DNA from: Adineta steineri
Lineage: Eukaryota > Rotifera > Eurotatoria > Adinetida > Adinetidae
Reading direction: 5' to 3'
Length of the DNA: 64,000 nt
Assembly (NCBI GenBank): GCA_905250115.1
Contig: CAJNOI010000060.1
Coordinates: forward strand, 248,001-312,000
Shown: piece after piece, positions 63,619 to 64,000 of the stretch
Numbering within the stretch: position 1 is the first letter of the stretch
How the letters are laid out: each line of letters starts with the position of its first letter
The notes under the pieces: model-generated
Told to the model about the DNA's origin: nothing
What the model saw: the letters and a program-made list of their open reading frames with translations, nothing else
The model's database searches: none
Position numbers and translations under genes: made by a program

Positions 63619-64000
63619 TTAATTGATTTTCTTTTTATTTTGATTTGTTTCTTGTTGTTTGTCATTGATTTTATTGTCTCGTTTCGATTTATATATATAT
63701 GAGCCAAGAAAAAAATGAGCAAATAACAAAAAATATGTGCCATACATAATTAATGATACTTTTAGGTTTTCATCTGTAACTTGACACACTTCACCGTTCT
63801 TTTTATATTGCCAAGCTTGTAAATTAATATAACAGCCGATGATCATTTGACTTAGTTGAAGTATTGTTATAATCATTGCTACCCAACGTGGTATACGAAA
63901 TTTCATTGCACGTAATGCGTAATACTAAAAACAAAGAGAATTTCGTTCGAAATAAAAAATCTATATTTCAAAAGAAATAACTTACGGAATACATAATACC
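63619..64000 (-). CDS. ELOVL-family fatty-acid elongase (ELOVL6-like), 3' part
   Basis: C-terminal part of a very-long-chain fatty-acid elongase. Exons are 63986-64000 (cut by the window edge) and 63619-63924, joined as IMYS-YYALRAMKFRIPR. This follows the catalytic HxxHH region, which lies outside the window. RWVAMIITILQLSQMIIGCY and the last membrane helix (YGTYFLLFAHFFLGSYIY) are typical. The protein ends KKIN, a dilysine ER-retrieval signal expected for this ER enzyme. The resemblance is closest to ELOVL3/6 (YYALRA, RIPRWVAM). Confidence 0.9.

Overview
The window is a metazoan nuclear contig with about 22 protein-coding genes on both strands. It is strongly AT-rich, and most introns are only about 45-65 bp with clean GT-AG ends. 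A bdelloid rotifer (Adineta/Rotaria type) is the best guess. This is inference: the base composition, intron size, a B-box-like protein, an oligopeptide transporter of the fungal/plant type inside an animal gene neighbourhood and a TGTGGG-like tract all fit, but no species marker was compared. Two runs of N (9362-9461 and 54098-54107) are assembly joins, and each cuts a gene.

Layout. 1-9.2 kb: M14 carboxypeptidase (-, cut by the left edge), sialate O-acetylesterase (+), a small unrecognised gene (-), then an 18-exon gene (+) whose chain of exons joins filamin-type CH-CH-Ig domains to the anillin AHD-PH C-terminus. 9.3-16.9 kb: a B-box fragment, an unrecognised hydrophobic protein and a 10-exon OPT transporter (all -). 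18.3-24 kb: an unrecognised 28-exon gene with almost all introns in phase 1 (+), RPL30 (-) and an RRM/RS-rich protein (+). 27.3-36.7 kb: an ASH1-type histone methyltransferase (AWS-SET-bromo-PHD-BAH) followed closely by an MBD2/3 relative with no methyl-CpG-binding domain (both +). 37.7-39 kb: a rhodopsin-type GPCR (-). 44.4-47 kb: claudin-like (-), TSR2 (-), TMEM50 (+). 51.7-55 kb: a SUEL-lectin/CUB single-pass receptor (+) and a microbial-type PARG macrodomain fragment (-). 57-64 kb, all minus: a secreted protein of unknown function, a methyltransferase-like protein, a Cys-loop receptor with an unusual pore entrance, a 133-residue stand-alone SET protein and the end of an ELOVL fatty-acid elongase.

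The genes do not form one pathway. Two local themes are visible. ASH1 and the MBD2/3-like gene are adjacent chromatin genes in one orientation, and several gene pairs share divergent promoters of 200-300 bp. The strongest candidates for something undescribed are the filamin-anillin fusion, the phase-1 micro-exon gene, the MBD-less MBD2/3 protein and the pore variant of the Cys-loop channel. Large gene-free stretches (39.0-44.4, 47.0-51.7 and 24.0-27.3 kb) hold only simple repeats and a candidate miniature transposon as far as can be seen.
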